NCBI GenBank assembly: GCA_037962975.1
Contig: CM075676.1
Span: 28,763,001 to 28,827,000, forward strand
Length of the DNA stretch: 64,000 nucleotides
Source of the DNA: Clitoria ternatea
Taxonomy: Eukaryota; Streptophyta; Magnoliopsida; Fabales; Fabaceae
Direction of reading: 5' to 3'
The notes under the pieces were generated by a model. The model saw nothing but the letters and a program-made list of their open reading frames with translations, was not told the origin of the DNA and ran no database searches. The position numbers and the translations under genes were made by a program. Below, piece after piece: positions 12,990 through 24,945 of this stretch (positions are counted from its first letter, which is position 1; the number at the start of each line of letters is the position of its first letter).

Positions 12990-13910
12990 CCCTTCGATGA
13001 GTCACCGGTTTATTAATGGCTCATTCAAGATGGTTATTGGTTTTGGTTTTGAATCCTTTGGTTCCATCCTTTTAAAAAAAAAATAGCTATGAGTTTTGAA
13101 TTTTTTTGTTTTGAAAAATAAATTTAAAAATGGAATATATTTGATAAAACGGTACTAATTAAGTTAAGTTTTAGTTTATTTTTAAAATAATTTATAGTCA
13201 TATTTAAAAATAAGAAAAATAATTTCTTTGTTTTTGGCTTTATAAACCTACCATAAACTACCACCACCACTAGTATTATCATAGTCGCCATAGTCATTAC
13301 TACCTTTGTCATCACTCCCATCGACATAGCCACCATCTCATCATCGTAATCACTTCACTATTATCATGACCACCACTCTTATCCCACAATCATCGCCACC
13401 ATTACTATCGTCATCACCATTATTACCCCCATACCAACATCAACACCCTAACGACTATCATCGTTACTACAACACTAAACCTGAAACCACCACTATCATT
13501 ATCACCATCACCACTATTGTCGCTACCACCATAACCCCAAACTTGAAACCACCACCACCACCGTCATCATTATTGCAGCCACCACCATCTCACCATCGTC
13601 ATCACCACAATCTCTATCATCCTCACCACGACAACCATCACCATATATAATCACTGACACCACCACCACCATTACCCCAAATTACCATTGTCATCACTAC
13701 CATTGTCACAACCATCGTGCCGCCACTATCATCGGCACCGCCACTACCACCATTACCATTCTCATAATTATATTGTTGTTTACGTGTAATTTAGTTGAAA
13801 TTAAATAAAAATTTTACAATAATTGTTTAAAATCTGGAACCATACAGACCAAAACCTAAAATTAAAAACCACTCCGAAGCTTATGGTAATTTCTTATTTT
13901 TTTACTCCAT
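12990..13910. repeat. Degenerate ACC/ATC trinucleotide block with inverted flanks
   Basis: From about 13250 to 13765 the plus strand is almost entirely permutations of ACC, ATC and CAT triplets, a worn trinucleotide-rich satellite. It produces open frames on both strands (for example 13366-13650) of Thr/Pro/His/Ile composition that should not be read as genes. The flanks are imperfect inverted copies: 13030-13075 ('ggttttggttttgaatcc', 'tggttccatcc') against 13828-13873 ('tctggaaccata', 'ccaaaacctaaaattaaaaacc'). The block may be an internally expanded terminal-inverted-repeat element. Confidence 0.45.
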
Positions 13911-15348
13911 CATTGATATAAACTGTATGGCTATGGTATTATAAAAAAAATCAGTTAATGTTTTGTTTCAGGCCTAATTTGGATCGTACAAACCTGACCA
14001 TAGCAAAACTCTATTGTTTTATAACAATCAAATTACTTCTTAAAATTGGTCTCCTTCAACTTTATTCTCTATATCGGAACGCATTTTCTCCGTGCCCTTC
14101 TTTTTATAATGAATTAAACCACTGGATCATCCCCCAGATACAACCTGTTTTCTCTAGTATGGGCCTATTGGATTTGGATGAAGTTTGGGCCTGGACTTGC
14201 TTCCAGGACTCAGACCCTAGGTAGATTCTATTTTTCTTATCTGTAATGGAAATGCTTTTAAACGTACCATTCTCATAAGTTGTTTGAATTCTGCGTATGT
14301 TAATGTTAACTTGAGTATAAATAAAGTATAGACTAAAGCTGTGTATTTTGCTTTTGACAAAATAACCTCCTATAGTGATCATAGTGTTGCACTGGATTTG
14401 ACAGCAGAGTGAAAGAAAGGGGAAACAGTAAAGAGAAAGGAAGGAAGTCCCAAAGATTTGTAATGTTAACTTGTAATCTTGTCTGCTTCCAGATTCCGCA
14501 GCCCATTCTGAGACATGTTTTCTTGATTTTCCGTGTCAAGAAATGTCACATTCTGGAGCGACACGAAAGTTAAAATTAAAGTGAGCCTATGGTAAATTAG
14601 AGATTCATCATACTCATTTCATACATATTGGAATTCTACCATCATCGCTCTAGGGCTTACAATTTCTTAAAACTGCTAACCTAATTAAAAAGTTTCCACA
14701 TAACTTTCCAATCTTTATATCATACACCATCCAGTTCGATTCAAATATTAATAAGTTCTTAGAAAGATCAATCAAGATAATTAGGTTTACTATTTAAAAA
14801 TTATAATAAAATTAACAATTAAAAAATGATGTCTTTCTTCTTCTCTTTTCAATATGATAAAAAAAGTAAAATATATAAGATAAAATATAGAATATTTTAA
14901 AATACCTAATAGGTTATATCTTAATTGAGCCTAATATGTTATTAATATTTATCTCCTCAAATACTCTCAAGTTAAAGAAAAAAGTTACTTAAGAGAGTGT
15001 TTAATTGTGTAGTTTGAGTCATTTTTTTATATTCAAAATGTCTAGTTTGAGTCATTAAATTATATATATGTAGTGCTCAAAATAAATTGCGATGGATATT
15101 ATCATGTTCTGAAGTACACTATTTTTTTTCATGGGAGAGATTAAGTACATCCCCCGGTCTTGTTTATAAATCACTTTTAACCGAATTGTCAAAACTAAAA
15201 AATAATAGTTAAATGATAAAATTTATATAAAAGTATAATTAACTTTCAACAATACTTTTGTATCTAACAAACTCCACTACCTATTAAATGTATTGTCTCC
15301 CTTTTATTTCTACACGCTCTTTCTCATTATTTTCCTCACTCATACTCA
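13911..15348. other. Intergenic DNA without supported genes
   Basis: A less AT-rich patch lies at about 13960-14560, where short open frames overlap on both strands. None shows a known domain or a credible gene structure. The remainder is AT-rich with no recognisable feature. Confidence 0.4.
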
Positions 15349-16703
15349 TGTAAAGCAAATGAAGAATTTTGTGTCATTTAAGCATTTAGTGGTCATGCCC
15401 ATATAAGGCAAATGAAAAGTTTTTGTCATTTAAGCATATAGTAGAAAGTATGAGTAAAAAATGATACAAATGAATCATCTTGGTTATAGAATAGTTAGTG
15501 CGTGGAAAACACTCAATAATTTATAAACCCATTGAGAAATGTAGAAAAGGGTAAAACTAGAAAAAAAATTAATTAATTTACCATTGGTGACTTATATTTA
15601 AGGTCAAGAAATCCTTTTAGAATGTGACTTATAAATAGGAGTGGAGGGTGCATGTCTTATTTTCTATACCATCGATTAAAAAAATGTATCACGTCAATTA
15701 ATTAATCACATTAACTTTTTACCTTTTTATTGATGCATTTTAATTTTCTAAATTTTAGGGTTAGCTTTTACCTTTTGAATTCAGTCATTTAGATGTAACA
15801 AGGCTTGATTTGGCAATACATCACACATAAAAAAAGAATCTCACCACTAAGCTTCTTGACACATTTAAAAAATATGATGTAACTATATATAGTTATATTA
15901 TATTTATAAAATATATATTCATAATAAAATCTATCTACAAAATATATTTTTTTTTGTTTTTTTTTGTTTAGTATAAAATTCAAAATTAATGAACAAAAAA
16001 AAGGAATAATTATTTTGGAAATAAATTTTATTAATGGGTATATATTTTATAAATATAATATAATTATATATAGTTGCATCATATTTTTTTAAATGTGTGA
16101 AGGAGCTTAGTGGTGAGATTTTTCTTTAATCTCTCATGTGTTGCGGGATCAGGCCTTGTCATATCCACATTTTAGCATATAAAATATTGCAGTTACATTT
16201 TTTAAATCGGTTATCTATATAACCAATTTAAAAAGTATTTATTAAAATTGATTATATACCCTTAAATACACTTGTTTAAATTAAAAAGTAAAAGCTAACC
16301 CTAAAATTTAGAAAATTAAAATGCATCAATAAAGAGGTAAAAAATTAATGTGATTAATTAATTGATGATATACATTTTAACTGATGGTATAGAAAATAAG
16401 ACATACACCTTCCACTCCTATTTGTAAGTCACATTCTAAAAGGATTTCTTAACCTTATATATAAGTCATCAACGGTAAATTAATTTTTTTTCTAGTTTTA
16501 CCCTTTCTACATTTTTCAATGGTTTTATTAATTATTGAGTGTTTTCCATGCACTAACTATTCTATAACCAAGATAATTCATTTGTATCACTTTTTTACTC
16601 ATACTTTCTACTATATGCTTAAATGAATAAAACTCTTCATTTGCCTTATATGGGCATGACCATTGAATGTTTAAATGACACAAAATTCTTCATTTGCTTT
16701 AAT
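15349..16703. repeat. Large imperfect palindrome (fold-back element)
   Basis: The left arm (about 15349-15975) and right arm (about 16010-16703) are inverted copies. Outer arms: 'gcaaatgaagaattttgtgt' at 15355 mirrors 'aattcttcatttgc' near 16685. Middle: 'gtagaaaagggtaaaactag' at 15541 mirrors 'ctagttttaccctttctac' near 16493, and 'aggagtggagggtgcatgtc' mirrors 'gacatacaccttccactcct'. Inner arms: 'aatctcaccactaagcttct' mirrors 'aggagcttagtggtgagatt'. The right arm carries about 115 extra bases at 16165-16285. The central spacer is only a few dozen bases. A transcript would fold into a stem of several hundred base pairs, a possible small-RNA source. No transposase is present. Confidence 0.85.
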
Positions 16704-17860
16704 TGCATATATTGACTCCAACCCATGAGCCAACTTGACTCAAGGTGGGTTTTAGGTGAGTCGGGTTGAAAAAATGGCCTATTTTTGAAGCAAAGCATTT
16801 TCTGGCTCGGCCCATTGAACCCGGCTCACGATGGACTAAAACCATGGTGAGTCGGGTTGGTCCACGGGTTGGTGAATAAAAAATAAAAAAATGGCAACAC
16901 ACGGGCAGACACATGACACAATGAGAGACACATGGGGTAAAGACTCAAGGGACTCTACTCACATCACAACTTACAAGTCGGCCCTATTTCTTTCTTGCTT
17001 CCAACTTCGTCTTCCACTTTCGCACACGAGACTGGGTTGATAAAATTGACTCACTTAAAAAAACGAACCGGGTTGGGTTGGGTTACAAAAATTTTCAACT
17101 CATAGTGGGCTAACCCATGTAGGCCGAGTTGACCCATTTTGACTGCTCTAAACAATATGTAATTAGAAGCACCATTATATAAGGATGTATTTCATCATCT
17201 CGACATTGGGAATTAATTATGTTTTTTACTTAAAACATCATCTCTCCTATTTCAACTAATTTTTTTAATAATATATGATTAGTTGGGTTCATCAAGGATT
17301 GTTTAGAACTGAACCAATCTGTCATCAATTATAGAATCAAACCAATCCAAACCAAAAGTCATAAAAATTGCTTCTTACATCAACCGCAACTGTAAAAAAT
17401 CACATCTTTAAATACGATTTGATTTGACTTGCGGTTTCTCTTCATTAAATCAAACCAAACTAGACCATATCTCACCTAAATATTGTTGAGCTTCTACATC
17501 TTGTATTATGGGTCATCCACTCTACTATTTTTAAAAAATTAAAAATTAGTTAATTATCTGTCTCATCTCATTTTATTACTTAAAGATTTAAAGGTGTCAT
17601 TTATATTATCTATCACATGCACTATCGCTTTACTTCTTAAAAGAAAAAATTGTTTTGATTAAACAAGATTGAATGTTATATTTTAGGTAATGTCTTTCTA
17701 TACATTTATTGAACATAAAATAATACTAATAAACCATATTTTTCTTACTATATAGTATAATTTGGACTATTATATTGATGCCTTTATACTTTTGTACTGG
17801 TCCCAAGATATATTCTTTGTTCACTAATAATAAGGAGGTTACTTGTAATTATATGGTTAG
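16522..17860 (+). repeat. Tandem duplication, copy A (1.34 kb)
   Basis: The unit begins 'ttttattaattattgagtg' and ends 'ggaggttacttgtaattata', and is repeated head-to-tail immediately downstream. Copy A begins inside the right arm of the palindrome, so the duplication post-dates the palindrome. Apart from a deletion of roughly 0.28 kb inside its hAT-like part, it is nearly identical to copy B (long matching stretches at 16526-16990 and 17040-17860). Confidence 0.9.
16704..17144 (+). mobile_element. Non-autonomous hAT-like element, copy A (internally deleted)
   Basis: The element is rich in 'gggttg/aacccg' words typical of a plant hAT family. Its right end reads, on the reverse strand, 'gcagtcaaaatgggtcaac'. 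It is flanked by gctttaat (16696-16703) and gctctaaa (17145-17152), a 6/8 match expected of an old 8-bp hAT target duplication. Compared with copy B it lacks the segment between 'gagactg' and 'ggttgataaaattgac' near 17033. Confidence 0.5.
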
Positions 17861-19472
17861 TTTTATTAATTATATATTGAGTGTTTTCCATGCACTAACT
17901 ATTGTATAACCAAGATAATTCATTTGTATCACTTTTTTACTCATACTTTCTACTATATGCTTAAATGAATAAAACTCTTCATTTGCCTTATGTGGGCATG
18001 ACCATTGAATGTTTAAATGACACAAAATTCTTCATTTGCTTTAATTCCATATATTGACTCCAACCCATGAGCCAACCTGACTCAAGGTGGGTTTTAGGTG
18101 AGCCGGGTTGAAAAAACTAGCCTATTTTTGAAGCAAAGCATTTTCTGGCTTGGCCCATTGAACCCGGCTCACGATGGGCTAAAACCGTGGTGAGTCAGGT
18201 TGATGAATAAAAAATAAAAAAATGGCAACACACGAGCAGACACATGACGCAATTAGAGACACATGGGGTAAAGACTCAAGGGACTCCACTCACATCACAA
18301 CTTATAAGTCGGCCCTATTTTTTTCTTACTTCCAACTTCGTCTTCCACTTCTGCACACAAGACTGAAGTTCCTCTCCTCTACTTCTTGCCTTCTTCACCG
18401 TCCTCACCCAAGACACGACCTTCTCTCCTCCTCTCTCAGTTGACACGTTGGCCAGACCTTCTCTCCTCCTTTTTACGACACACACGCACAGGTAAAGGAG
18501 GTCTTTTTCTAATTTTCCTCCACGACGTAGGTTGTTGAGGAAAATAACTTTTTGGCATTTTCCTTGTTTGTATTTGATTTTTATCTTTTAAAAAGGTGGG
18601 CTAACCCGTGAGCCAACTAGTGGGTTGTTGGGTTTGGTCGGGTTGAGAAAATTGACTCACTCAAGAAAATGAACCGGGTTGGGTTAGGTTGGGTTACAAA
18701 AAATTTCAACCCGTAGTGGGCCAACCTATTTGGGCCAGGTTGACCCATTTTGACAGCTTTAAACAATATGTAATTAGAAGCACCATTATACACGGATATA
18801 TTTCATCATCTCGACATTGGGAATTAATTGTGTTTTTTACTTGAAACATCATCTCTCTTATTTCAACTAATTTTTTAATAATATATGATTAGTTGGGTTC
18901 ATCAAGGATTGTTTAGAACTGAACCAATCTGTCATCAATTATAGAATCAAACCAATCCAAACCAAAATTCATAAAAATTGCTTCTTACATTAACCGCAAC
19001 TGTAAAAAATCACATCTTTAAATACGATTTGATTTGACTTGCGGTTTCTCTTCATTGAACCGAACCAAACTAGACCATATCTCACCTAAATATTGTTGAG
19101 CTTCTACATCTTGTATTATGGGTCATCCACTCTACTATTTTTAAAAATTAAAAATTAGTTAATTATCTGTCTCATCTCATTTTATTACTTAAAGATTTAA
19201 AGGTGTCATTTATATTATCTATCACATGCACTATCGCTTTACTTCTTAAAATAAAAAATTGATTTGATTAAACAAGATTGAATGTTATATTTTAGGTAAT
19301 GTCTTTCTATACATTTATTGAACATAAAATAATACTAATAAACCATATTTTTCTTACTATATAATATAATTTGGACTAATTATATTGATGCCTTTATACT
19401 TTTGTACTGGTCCCAAGATATATATCTTTGTTCACTAATAATAAGGAGGTTACTTGTAATTATATGGTTAGT
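17861..19472 (+). repeat. Tandem duplication, copy B (1.61 kb)
   Basis: This is the second head-to-tail copy of the unit at 16522-17860. It retains the ~0.28-kb segment (about 18365-18640) missing from copy A. Its end 'ggaggttacttgtaattata' at about 19445-19465 matches the end of copy A, and the DNA then diverges. Near-identity of the copies points to a fairly recent duplication. Confidence 0.9.
18046..18755 (+). mobile_element. Non-autonomous hAT-like element, copy B
   Basis: This ~710-bp element is bounded by gctttaat (18038-18045) and gctttaaa (18756-18763), a 7/8 match suiting an hAT 8-bp target duplication. The right terminus on the reverse strand is 'tgtcaaaatgggtcaacctg'. The left terminus is worn. 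It is the longer form of copy A and is related in inverted orientation to the element at 32677-36520. It encodes no transposase. Confidence 0.55.
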
Positions 19473-19769
19473 TTTTTTTTATTAAAACTAGTATGTTTGA
19501 ATGCACGAGTGTTTGATATCTAAAACAATAGTTAAAAACTACATAAACCAAGCTAATTTAGATCAATTTTTATTTTTTTAATCAAACGAAATTAAACTGT
19601 ACAAACGTTTTTTTATGCAATTTAATTCATTTTTTAAAAATCGATCAAACTACAGCATATGAAAACCACTTAAGTTTAGCTCTATTTTCTTCATGTCTCT
19701 TTGAGATTCATGCCCAAAGAAAAATAAACAAATTAAGGGAGTATATGAAATTACATATAAAAGGTGAGT

Positions 19770-20455
19770 TCTCGCTGCGGTGGTAAAACGGGTCAACGGA
19801 TCAGTCTGGGTCAAGGTCCACATAAGCCCGTTAACATACGAGCTGGGTCGGGTCAAAACAAGAAAACGAGTTAGAAACATTGGCCCGACCTGTATTCTAT
19901 GTGGCGTACGGGTCAACGGGCCGACCTATTTTTTATCTTCCAAATTATGCATGTTATTTTTTATTTTAAATTTATACTATTTTTAGCCTTCTTTTTTAAA
20001 AAAATTAGATATAAAAACTAAATTTCACTTTTTTAAAACTAGTTTTTTATAATTAACTCAATTTATTTCATTAAAAGTTCAAATAAATTATATTTACATT
20101 AAATGGAAACAAAACTTTATTATTTATATTTTATAATATTATATTATTAAATTTATAATAACATATATAAATTAGGAAAGTGGGAAATATACAGTGTAAG
20201 TGATAGGAAATGTTTTATGGTCGGCGTAGAGAAAGAAAACAGAAACATAGCCTCTTTAACATATATAAGTTATATATTAATATAAATTTATTTTTTAAAT
20301 ATTTTAATGTTAGCCCAACGGGTCGAGCTGGCCCGGACCACACAAGGTTCATTTTTTGACGGGCTAAAACAGGCTCTAATCATTGGCCCGACCTGCCTAT
20401 TTTTAACAGGTCAAATAGGTTGGCCCGCGGGTCAGGCCTAAATTGTTATCCCTAG
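19770..20455. mobile_element. hAT-like remnant of a second family
   Basis: Both ends are rich in 'acgggtcaac' and 'ggcccgacct' words (19785-19930 and 20310-20440). The right end reads 'gcctaaattgttatccctag', a shape seen at ends of plant hAT elements. The ~380 AT-rich bases between contain no transposase. The boundaries are approximate because no 8-bp target duplication was fixed. Confidence 0.35.
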
Positions 20456-20808
20456 TTTACACAATGTGTCATGATGATTGAGTGCTTAGGTTTGAATATC
20501 ACTATAGGCCACGGACATGTCTTGCTACCTAAATATAATTACACAACCTTAAATCAATAAACTAGTAATGGTATATAAGGTATAAATTGTTATTATTATT
20601 TACTATTTTAATTACAATCTATTTATACTCTTCATTTATTTATTTGTCTATAAAATAACTTTTTATTGAAATTGCTACATAAAATTGTTTCCAAGAAAGA
20701 AAAAAGAGAAGAGGTCATCCAATTACACTATTCTACTAAAAGCTAATATTTTTAGTTAAAAAATGCTTCATTTAATTTTTTTTATGTAATATTCAGTTAT
20801 GCATGTAA

Positions 20809-20811
<3 letters not shown>

Positions 20812-20890
<79 letters not shown>
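20812..20890. repeat. Compound (CT)n-(AT)n microsatellite
   Basis: A run of about 17 CT units passes directly into about 22 AT units. It is a long, pure compound dinucleotide repeat and probably length-polymorphic. Confidence 0.98.
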
Positions 20891-20892
<2 letters not shown>

Positions 20893-20924
20893 CATGTTAC
20901 TACTTTTAATTTTTTTTTCTTAAG

Positions 20925-20990
20925 AAGATTAACTCAGTTGGTTGAGTAATGTACGTTTCCTCACATATCTTCGATTCTCATTAAAATAAA
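20925..20990 (+). repeat. Possible tRNA-derived SINE head
   Basis: The phrase 'ttaactcagttggttgag' resembles a tRNA A box (TRGCTCAGTTGGTTAGAG), and about 30 bases further 'cttcgattctc' resembles a B box (GGTTCGATTCC). An A/T-rich tail follows. The order and spacing suit a polymerase III promoter of a SINE, but no target duplication or second copy was identified. Confidence 0.35.
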
Positions 20991-21043
20991 AAATAATTTT
21001 TTTTAACTTTTACTTCAATTTTATCACATGTTAAAGATTAAAG

Positions 21044-21190
21044 CACTGCTAGGAAAAATCATTTAGATTTCGTCACTAAAAGGAATTTTTTTTATCGTTA
21101 ATTGGATATGTGACGAAATTGACGATGAATTAGTCTTGTTGCAAAAAACTTAGTCTCTAAAATGATTGACAACGAAAAAATTGTATTAGT
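21044..21190 (+). mobile_element. Possible CACTA-type terminus
   Basis: The sequence starts CACTGCTAGGAAAAATCA, one or two bases away from the common plant CACTA end CACTACTAGAAAAA. It is followed by repeated short 'gtgacgaaatt/gacgatgaa' words in both orientations, as in CACTA subterminal regions. The other terminus and a transposase were not found. Confidence 0.4.
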
Positions 21191-22950
21191 CACAATCTAC
21201 AACTGACATATATATGTGGCTAAAATACAAACCTGAACTCATTTTGAGAGCATACGAGTAATGAATTCGACAAACATGAATTATCCAAAATCGTATTGAA
21301 GCAATCCGAATCTGAATTATAGATGGTAGTGACAAGATTGAGAAGGTAGCAATTAAAGATCGAGTTGAACTAAGACGAACTAAAGGTTTACCTCGTTGCT
21401 TTACGGGCTCAAGACCGTAGATCAACAAAAGAGGTATACTCTTCTATGATGTTTGAAAACACAAACACAATTTTGAATTCAATCATGATAGAGAACATAA
21501 ACAAAACCGTAAAATGCCAGAGAGAGAAGAGAGAAAATAAAATCTTAAATTAAAATGGTAAAATAACACATAAACGAAGAGTGTGAAATTCTTCCAATGC
21601 CAAGAATTTACATAGAGGTTAGGAGGCTAAACCTAATTATCAACCTAAACTAATAAGTTCTGAAAGTTTAATGAGCTAAAAAACACAATTAAGCACAAAT
21701 CCTAAATGAAAACTATTAATGGACACTTTAATTCTTGTAATTCTTATAGCAACATTAGGTGGCTAACTTCAAATGTTCGTAACTTTTAGTTCAACTCCAA
21801 GTTCAGAAAATAGGGTGTCAACTTTAAAGCTCTTTGAGTCAGTTTCTAACACCACAAGAATAATTTAAAAAAAACTCTATCTGCATCAAAAGTTATGATC
21901 AAATTAGTGAACAGAGGTTAAAAGTTCTAAAATGCGACAATTAACTAGAATTACTAATTAAGACTCAAATACGCTCAAATGCATTGTCCATTTTTGATCT
22001 GCTCAATTGCACCCTTAACAAAAAATTTAAGCCGTATCTATTCCAGCTCGCTTTTGAAGAATGCATGGGTGTTTTCCCCTTGTCCATTTTGAGTCTCATA
22101 AAGATTATACAACAAAAAATTTATTAAACCCTAATAACTCCAAAACAGTAGAAAAAATTATTAATACTAATGTTTAAATTAATTAATTAATATCCTACCC
22201 AAACCATAAACCCTAAATATTTTTATAAAAAGTAATTGTTTTTGTCCACAAACATTCAAAATATAATTATTGTTTTTTCACAAACAATTCATTGTTATCC
22301 CTCATTAACTAAAAAAGAAAATTATTTCAACCCTAAACCCTAAACAACAATTATTTTTATTTTTATTTCAACAAATACAATGCTTGTTTCTAAAACCAAA
22401 AATTTGTATTTAGTTTTCATTCCATTACTGAACAATATTATTCTTAACACTTAATACTTTTATAATTTTTTTATTCATTTACTAAAAGGTATTCCATTAG
22501 TGAAAAATGTTATTTTTTTAAATCCATTACAAAAATAATGTAATTAGTTTTTATTCCATTACTAAAAACATTGCAATTATTTTTTACACCATTATAGAAA
22601 AAATTTAGATTATTTCTTTATCCCTTAATCAAAATGGATCAAATTCCCTAAATCTAAAAATGGATCACTTATGCGTCGTAAATGTATAACTGACTAAACA
22701 GATAAATCTAAACGGATAACTCACAATTTAAAATGGGTAACTTAATCAAAAAAATTTCAAACCATATATTCAAAGACAAGATGTAACTATATTTCAAATA
22801 CAACTATACATAAATTACATAATCACATTTTCTGTTTTTTACATAAAAAAAGATACATCCTAAACAAATAAATACATTTGAATATATGCCAAGAAATTCA
22901 CCAAATCAAATAAATCCGTACATGCCAAAATATACAATTTTCTATTTTTA
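21191..22950. other. Intergenic DNA without supported genes
   Basis: The DNA is AT-rich. Short phrases such as 'ttccattactgaa' recur between 22400 and 22600 in a loosely repeated pattern ('ccattac.aaaaa'). No coding region is supported. Confidence 0.4.
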
Positions 22951-22959
22951 CAATAGGTT

Positions 22960-23600
22960 ATGGTGCACCCACAAACATCCAGTCCACTGATGCACCTCCA
23001 ATCACCATCATTCACATCATCATACTGTACACCCTCCTCTACACCCTCATCCATGCACCCCTCATCAGAACCATCCATCCCTCACCACCACCCACCCATA
23101 CCCACCAGAATCCATCAACCCTCACCCACCCAGAAACATCCCCACCCACCACCCTCACCACCTCCCACCCGTAACCAAGACCCACCACCCACCTCTACCC
23201 TTCCCATCACCCACAAAACAACCCCAAAACCGAAGCACAATCCAAACCCGTAACGAAGACCCACTACCCACCTCCACCCTTCCCATCACCCACGAAACAA
23301 CCCCAAAATTGAAGCCTAACCCAAACCCAAACCCACACCCAGACCCTAAATCGACACCCGTAACCCAAGCCTAAACCCACAGCCTCACCCTTTTACCCAA
23401 CCCATAACCACCCACACCCAATTGTCTAACCACCGGGACACCTAAATCGTCACCACCCACCCACACCCAAATCCCACTACCCACAGAAACAGAGACCAGC
23501 CTTAAACCTCACCACTGACACAACCCAACCCCTACCCCATAGAAACAACAACACCCACCCATCCAAAAGCCAAACTCCCACCCACAGAAATAGAAACAGG
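22960..23600. repeat. C-rich CCCACC/CCCTAAAC low-complexity block
   Basis: For about 600 bases the plus strand is made of cccaccc, accaccc and aacccaaaccc words with almost no G. A pair 'cgtaac.aagacccac.acccacctc.acccttcccatcaccc' repeats near 23170 and 23250, so part is tandemly duplicated. The proline/threonine-rich frame 22960-23253 is a by-product of this composition. Strong strand asymmetry gives G-rich tracts on the other strand. Confidence 0.7.
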
Positions 23601-23639
23601 GATCAAGAGGGAGAAGAAACAGAGAACTACAAAAACAGA

Positions 23640-24245
23640 AACAAAAAACCCAAGAGCTTCATTGGAAACGACCATGGTTTTCCCACCCAAAATAGAAAAT
23701 CAAAGAAAATTAAAGAGTGAGAAGGTTACCTGCGAAGCCAAGTTTCTTGCTTTTCCATTCGATCGTGCGTCGAGACCAACCAAGCACCAAAACCTCCTTC
23801 CGATCTATACCAAAATGATGCCCTCACTGTCCAAAGTTTTTCCCTTTCGCCAAAATTGAGAGGCTCAGCGTGTGAACCCCCGCCCTTGGCCTCTGTTTTA
23901 ACCCTAAAACAAAGGGCAACCACGACTTTTCACCATCTTCCATTGTCAGGAGGGAGCCAGAACCTACCTCTACCAAACAGAGCTACACACACGCCAATGA
24001 TTCCACCAACGGAGGTTTATGGAACGAAACAAAGGAGATGGAAAACTAAACGCCATGTTGTCCAACTAACAAAAGAAAAAATGGAGTTAAGTTAACTTGA
24101 CGCCGTTAGAGGGGATAACCAAATGAGCACTAACTAGAATTACTAATTAAGACTCAAATAGGCCCAAACCAATAAAGCTAGCCCAAATCAATGAAATAAT
24201 CCTTGAATAAGTGACAAAGTGTCATGCTAAGGATACAAAGGTGTT
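23640..24245. other. Mixed-composition intergenic DNA
   Basis: Short overlapping open frames occur on both strands (23662-23859, 23726-23923, 23856-24095) with no recognisable domain. The phrase 'ttaagttaacttgacgccgttagagg' near 24090 is of a type common in plant transposon debris. No gene is supported. Confidence 0.35.
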
Positions 24246-24249
24246 AACA

Positions 24250-24945
24250 TAATATGATCCATCAAACACTTTCAACCTAGTTTTGAAAATGTCTACTATC
24301 AAAGTAATCCTTACTCTAGCATCTGCATAGAAGTGGCACCTCCATTAGCTTGATGTTAATATCACTTTCCTACATGGAGAGATCCAAAGATCAAGGTTAT
24401 TTTGGATCACAGGTATGGAATCAAGGACCTACGCACCCTTAAATTCTTTTTTGGACTTAAGATTACAAGATCTTCTAAAGGCACCTGCTTATACTAGAGG
24501 AAGTATGCTCTTGAATTGTTGAAAGGGATAAGATTACTTGCCTCAAAACCCTACTCGACTCCAATGAACCATGCTCTCAAGATCCATAAATAATCTAGCC
24601 TTCCTTATCTTGATGTTACTGGTTATAGAAGACTGCTGGGAAGGTTGATATAATTAATTAATACAAGACTTGACATTAACTTTGGTGTAAGTAAACAATC
24701 AGTTTCTTGATTCTCTCACTTCTCTGCATTATACTGTTACACTTCAAATTTTGAGGTACATCAAAGGAAACCTCCACAAAGGACTTTTCTTCCCTTATTC
24801 TTTAGACCTCACATTAACTTGCTACACTAATTTTCATTAAGTAGCATGCCTTGATACCAGGAGATCCAGAATTGGTTACAATTTCTTTATTGGTTCTTCC
24901 TTAGTATCTTGGAAATGCAAGAAGCAAGCCATTGTTTTTAGTCTT
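24250..24945 (+). pseudogene. Copia pol relic: reverse transcriptase and RNase H start (left part)
   Basis: The translation, with stops and frameshifts, follows the copia reverse transcriptase to RNase H order. 'W.LH.LDV...FLHGE'-like wording lies near 24335. 'LKFFFGLKITRSSKGTCLY' lies near 24440-24500, then 'RKYALELLKG', 'YRRLLGRLI.LINTRLDI' near 24620 and 'SWKCKKQAIV' near 24910. The reading is cut at 24945 by a solo LTR and resumes at 28669. Confidence 0.75.

Noticed and set aside
14104..14539. Overlapping 92- and 68-codon minus-strand frames
   Set aside because: No recognisable domain, no promoter or splice evidence; composition is not gene-like.
22960..23253. 97-codon proline/threonine-rich frame
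   Set aside because: A by-product of the C-rich low-complexity block; no start context, domain or gene structure.
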